In this document: positions 61,114 through 64,000 of the stretch, in pieces
How positions within the stretch are numbered: the stretch's first letter is position 1
How the letters are laid out: every line of letters begins with the position of its first letter
Assembly: GCA_903837345.1 (NCBI GenBank)
Contig: CAILUG010000023.1
Coordinates: 111,461 to 175,460, forward strand
Direction: 5' to 3'
DNA length: 64,000 nucleotides
From: an uncultured Gammaproteobacteria bacterium
GTDB taxonomy: Bacteria > Pseudomonadota > Gammaproteobacteria > Pseudomonadales > Pseudohongiellaceae
Program-made: the position numbers and the translations under genes
The notes under the pieces: generated by a model
The model's input: the letters and a program-made list of their open reading frames with translations, nothing else
The model's database searches: none
What the model was told of the DNA's origin: nothing

Positions 61114-63369
61114 ATGAAAGAACCCACCACATTCAACGCCGAGGGCATGGAACAGATTCCGCTGCGCAAGTTCGTTGAACAGGCGTATCTGAACTATTCA
61201 ATGTATGTCATCAATGATCGCGCATTGCCGCACATCGGTGATGGCCTCAAGCCGGTGCAGCGCCGCATTGTCTATGCGATGAGTGAGCTCGGTCTCAAGA
61301 ACACGGCCAAATACAAGAAATCGGCACGTACGATCGGCGATGTAATAGGCAAGTTCCATCCGCATGGCGACTCTGCCTGTTACGAGGCAATGGTGTTGAT
61401 GGCACAACCGTTTTCCTATCGTTATCCGCTGGTGGACGGGCAGGGCAACTGGGGTTCGCCGGATGATCCGAAATCGTTTGCCGCCATGCGTTATACCGAA
61501 TCGCGTTTGCAGGGCTATGCAGAAGTCCTGTTGTCCGAGCTTGGGCAGAACACGGTTGACTGGAAACTCAATTTCGATGGCGAACTGGAAGAGCCGGTTA
61601 TTCTGCCGGCACGTTTGCCCAACGTGTTGCTGAACGGCGCCAGTGGCATAGCAGTAGGCATGGCCACTGACATTCCGCCACACAATCTGAAAGAAGTGGT
61701 TCAGGCCTGCATCCACCTGCTGGACAACCCCTCGGCCTCTCTGGCTGATCTGCTGCATTTTGTACAGGCTCCCGATTTCCCGACCGCAGCCGAGATCATC
61801 ACTCCGCAGACGGAAATCGCCGGGATGTATGAAAGCGGACGCGGCATGGTCAAGTGCCGGGCCGTCTACAAGCGCGAGGATGGCGACATTGTCATCACGG
61901 CCTTGCCCTACCAGGTTTCAGGCTCCAAAGTCCTGGAACAGATCGCCGCGCAGATGCAGAAAAAGAAGCTGCCGATGGTGGTGGATCTGCGCGACGAATC
62001 CGATCATGAAAATCCTACCCGCATAGTGATTGTGCCACGCTCGAACCGTATTGATGCCGATGCGGTGATGGGGCACCTGTTTACCTGCACGGACCTGGAA
62101 AAGAGCTATCGCATCAACCTCAACATGATTGGCAGTGATGGTCTGCCGCGGGTGAAGGGCTTGCTGGATATCCTCAGGGAATGGCTGGAGTTCCGCTCGC
62201 AAACCGTCACACGCCGGCTGCAGCATCGACTCGACAAGATTCTTGCACGCTTGCACATACTGGAAGCGTTGCTGACCACCTATCTCAATATCGATGAAGT
62301 CATTCATATCATCCGTACTGAAGACAAACCGAAGCCGGCGCTGATGGAGCGTTTCTCGCTGTCTGACAAGCAGGCTGAGGCGATTCTTGAATTGAAGTTG
62401 CGCAATCTCGCCAGGCTGGAGGAAATGGAGATCAAGGGGGAACAGGAAACTCTCGAGGCAGAAAGAGTGCAATTGCAGCTGACCCTGCAGTCGAAAGCCC
62501 GCCTGAAAACCCTGATCAAGAAAGAACTGGCAGCCGATGCTGAAACCTACGGGGACAAACGCCGCTCGCCGCTGGTCAAGCGGGCCGAGGCCCAGGCTTT
62601 CTCCGAAACCGAATTGATGACAGTGGACCCGGTTACTGTTGTATTGTCGGAAGCCGGCTGGATCCGTGCGGCCAAAGGCCATGACCTGGATGCGGCTTCC
62701 CTGCAATTCAAGGCTGGCGACAGGCTCAAGCTGGCAGACAAAGGCCGCAGCAACCAGAATGTTGTATTCATGGATTCGACCGGTCGTTCCTACTCGCTGC
62801 CAGCGCACAGTTTGCCCTCAGCTCGCGGCATGGGCGAACCTTTGACAGGCAGACTCACTCCTGAATCCGGTGCCACTTTTGAAGGCATGGTGATTGGCGA
62901 CCCGGAAATTCTGTATCTGCTGGCTTCGGATGCCGGTTACGGTTTTGTAACCCGCATGGAAAATCTGCTTTGCAAGAACAGGGCTGGCAAGAGTGTGCTC
63001 AACCTGCCCCAAGGGGGCCGGGTGCTGTCACCGGTGCTGGTGTCTGATATTGAAAATGACGATATCGTTGCCGTGACAACAGAAGGGCACATGCTGGTGT
63101 TCAGGATTGCCGAACTGCCGCAACTGCCCAGAGGCAAGGGCAACAAGATAATTGCCATAAGTCCTGCAAAAGTTCAGGATAGAAGTGAAGTTGTGGCAGG
63201 ATATGCGGTAGTTGGTGCAGGCAAGGCCGTTGTGATCCACAGCGGCAAGCGCTTTATCAAACTCAACCTGGATGAGCTCGATCATTATCGTGGAGAACGG
63301 GGACGACGTGGCAACAAATTGCCGCGCGGATTCCAGAAAGTGGACAGGGTGGAAGTGGAAGCCAAATAG
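61114..63369 (+). CDS. parC: DNA topoisomerase IV subunit A
   Basis: 751 residues. Catalytic Arg126-Tyr127 in [10 protein letters not shown]; the quinolone-determining region reads [12 protein letters not shown] with Ser87 and Glu91, equivalent to E. coli Ser80 and Glu84, i.e. the usual sensitive residues. C-terminal beta-propeller repeats (about 500-745, such as [10 protein letters not shown] and [10 protein letters not shown]) bind DNA. A strong AGGAAA ribosome site precedes ATG. Confidence 0.97.
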   Translation: MKEPTTFNAEGMEQIPLRKFVEQAYLNYSMYVINDRALPHIGDGLKPVQRRIVYAMSELGLKNTAKYKKSARTIGDVIGKFHPHGDSACYEAMVLMAQPFSYRYPLVDGQGNWGSPDDPKSFAAMRYTESRLQGYAEVLLSELGQNTVDWKLNFDGELEEPVILPARLPNVLLNGASGIAVGMATDIPPHNLKEVVQACIHLLDNPSASLADLLHFVQAPDFPTAAEIITPQTEIAGMYESGRGMVKCRAVYKREDGDIVITALPYQVSGSKVLEQIAAQMQKKKLPMVVDLRDESDHENPTRIVIVPRSNRIDADAVMGHLFTCTDLEKSYRINLNMIGSDGLPRVKGLLDILREWLEFRSQTVTRRLQHRLDKILARLHILEALLTTYLNIDEVIHIIRTEDKPKPALMERFSLSDKQAEAILELKLRNLARLEEMEIKGEQETLEAERVQLQLTLQSKARLKTLIKKELAADAETYGDKRRSPLVKRAEAQAFSETELMTVDPVTVVLSEAGWIRAAKGHDLDAASLQFKAGDRLKLADKGRSNQNVVFMDSTGRSYSLPAHSLPSARGMGEPLTGRLTPESGATFEGMVIGDPEILYLLASDAGYGFVTRMENLLCKNRAGKSVLNLPQGGRVLSPVLVSDIENDDIVAVTTEGHMLVFRIAELPQLPRGKGNKIIAISPAKVQDRSEVVAGYAVVGAGKAVVIHSGKRFIKLNLDELDHYRGERGRRGNKLPRGFQKVDRVEVEAK

Positions 63370-63433
63370 TGTCCAGTATTTCACCGGATATCTGTGTTCG
63401 TGGATGAGCGCCGGTCATTCGAGAGAAGCATCC

Positions 63434-63861
63434 ATGGTTGGTTCTATGAAAAGACAAGTATTGGCAACCGGGCTTGTGTTGATCACCTGTTCGCAGGAGC
63501 TGCTGGCCCAGTCTGAGCTGGTGGAGCAGGTGATTGTCACTGCCCGCAAGCGCAGCGAGCCCGCCAGCGACGTGCCGATGAGCCTGTCCGTAATCGATGC
63601 TGCCACCATCGAAGCCTTTCATGTCAACAACCTTGCCGACCTTGCCCCGCTCGTTCATAACGTGACGATGTTTGAAGATTTCCCCGGTGCCGGCATTCCA
63701 ACCTGGATCATCCGTGGCGTGGGATTGCAGGATTTCAACAGCAACAATACGCCCGCGGCTGCCGTCTATGCTGACGGCATTTATCAGGTTGCCACCGTAA
63801 TGGGCAACATGGCTTTGTACGATATTGACCAGGCCGAAATACTGAAAGGCCCGCAAGGCGG
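63434..63861 (+). pseudogene. TonB-dependent receptor, interrupted after the plug domain start
   Basis: About 142 residues before the break. A signal peptide (ending LLAQ) leads into a TonB box QVIVTARKR, then a plug domain with ADLAPLVHNVTMFEDFP, IRGVGLQDFNSNN, VYADGIY and IDQAEILKGPQGG. Receptors normally continue GPQGTLYGRN with the barrel; here homology stops at GPQGG and the sequence becomes the insertion element. The frame stays open to the window end but those codons are element sequence. ATG 63446 is an alternative start. Confidence 0.75.
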
Positions 63862-64000
63862 TGTTAATCAGCGTGCAAAACTTTCCAGATTAGGGGTGGA
63901 AACAGCGTCCAATAGTTTCCACCTCCGTGTGTCATCCTCTGGCGTTTTAGCCGGAGGTATCTGGAGTGTATTACATGGATATTATTGTCGAAATTCGCAG
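63862..64000. mobile_element. Left end of an IS21-family insertion element (partial)
   Basis: The sequence from TGTTAATCAGCGTGCAAAA onward breaks the receptor gene. Two direct repeats, CAGCGTGCAAAACTTTCCA (63869-63887) and CAGCGTCCAATAGTTTCCA (63903-63921), agree at 16 of 19 bases. Repeated internal copies of a TG-started terminus are a hallmark of IS21-family ends. The rest of the element, including istA and istB, lies beyond the window. Target duplication cannot be checked. Confidence 0.65.
63975..64000 (+). CDS. Possible start of element transposase (istA-like, partial)
   Basis: An ATG at 63975 with GGAG (63963-63966) 8 nt upstream begins a frame MDIIVEIR that runs off the window after about 113 bp from the element terminus. 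That distance suits the first gene of an IS21 element. Only eight codons are seen, so the product is inferred from position alone. Confidence 0.35.

Overview
This window looks like a chromosomal segment of a Gammaproteobacterium of medium-to-high GC. The best evidence is the order tolC - nudF - yqiB - cpdA - yqiA - parE, which matches the enterobacterial arrangement, followed here directly by parC. Also present are rpoH with an intact RpoH box, glnE, cmoA/cmoB, trmB, heptose/Kdo lipopolysaccharide genes and a TtpC-type TonB operon. The planctomycete-like DUF1585/HXXSHH pair, the LamG-GH2 enzyme and the TonB receptor suggest a free-living, polymer-degrading bacterium. I cannot name the genus from sequence alone. 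No tRNA, rRNA or CRISPR was found.

Layout. 1-7.7 kb holds secreted or surface proteins: the C-terminus of a DUF1592/1585-type protein, an HXXSHH (DUF1552) Tat protein, an ankyrin protein and a 1428-residue beta-helix protein. 7.8-16.5 kb holds mostly leftward envelope genes: a MarC family protein, an NHL propeller, a DUF748/AsmA-like protein, two secreted unknowns, and a host attachment protein - GntR - slipin group with a clear operator palindrome. 16.6-24 kb holds a LamG-GH2 glycosidase, a decaying CoA-transferase locus, a DUF35 + thiolase pair, a cytochrome c lipoprotein and a nitroreductase. Two FNR/Anr-like boxes lie in front of the glycosidase and cytochrome genes. 24-33 kb holds rpoH, a pair of REP-like repeats, DUF423-trmB, a YgjP-like metalloprotease, leuA with a divergent Lrp-type regulator, HIT-cmoA-cmoB, and a REP-type (RAYT-like) transposase whose HUH motif is degenerate.

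33-57 kb holds a PilB/GspE-type ATPase, glnE, the core lipopolysaccharide genes waaF-waaC-waaG, the DUF3450-ttpC-exbB-exbD-tonB-TPR operon, a Pth2-type peptidyl-tRNA hydrolase, and a coupled pair: a GT-C-like membrane protein and an LpxL-like acyltransferase fused to a kinase-like domain. hldE, an aldo/keto reductase + FAD oxidoreductase pair, waaA and tolC follow. 56.4-63.4 kb is the nudF-to-parC run. At the right edge a TonB-dependent receptor gene is interrupted by what looks like the left end of an IS21-family element.

Working together: hldE (heptose precursor), waaC/waaF (inner-core heptose), waaA (Kdo), waaG (outer core) and the LpxL-like fusion (lipid A acylation) form a lipopolysaccharide assembly set spread over 16 kb. 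The TtpC-TonB operon would energise outer-membrane receptors such as the one broken at the right edge. The most unusual items are the acyltransferase-kinase fusion, the doubly deleted CoA-transferase locus, the slipin operon with its GntR operator, the degenerate RAYT with an adjacent nested inverted repeat, and the FNR-like boxes.
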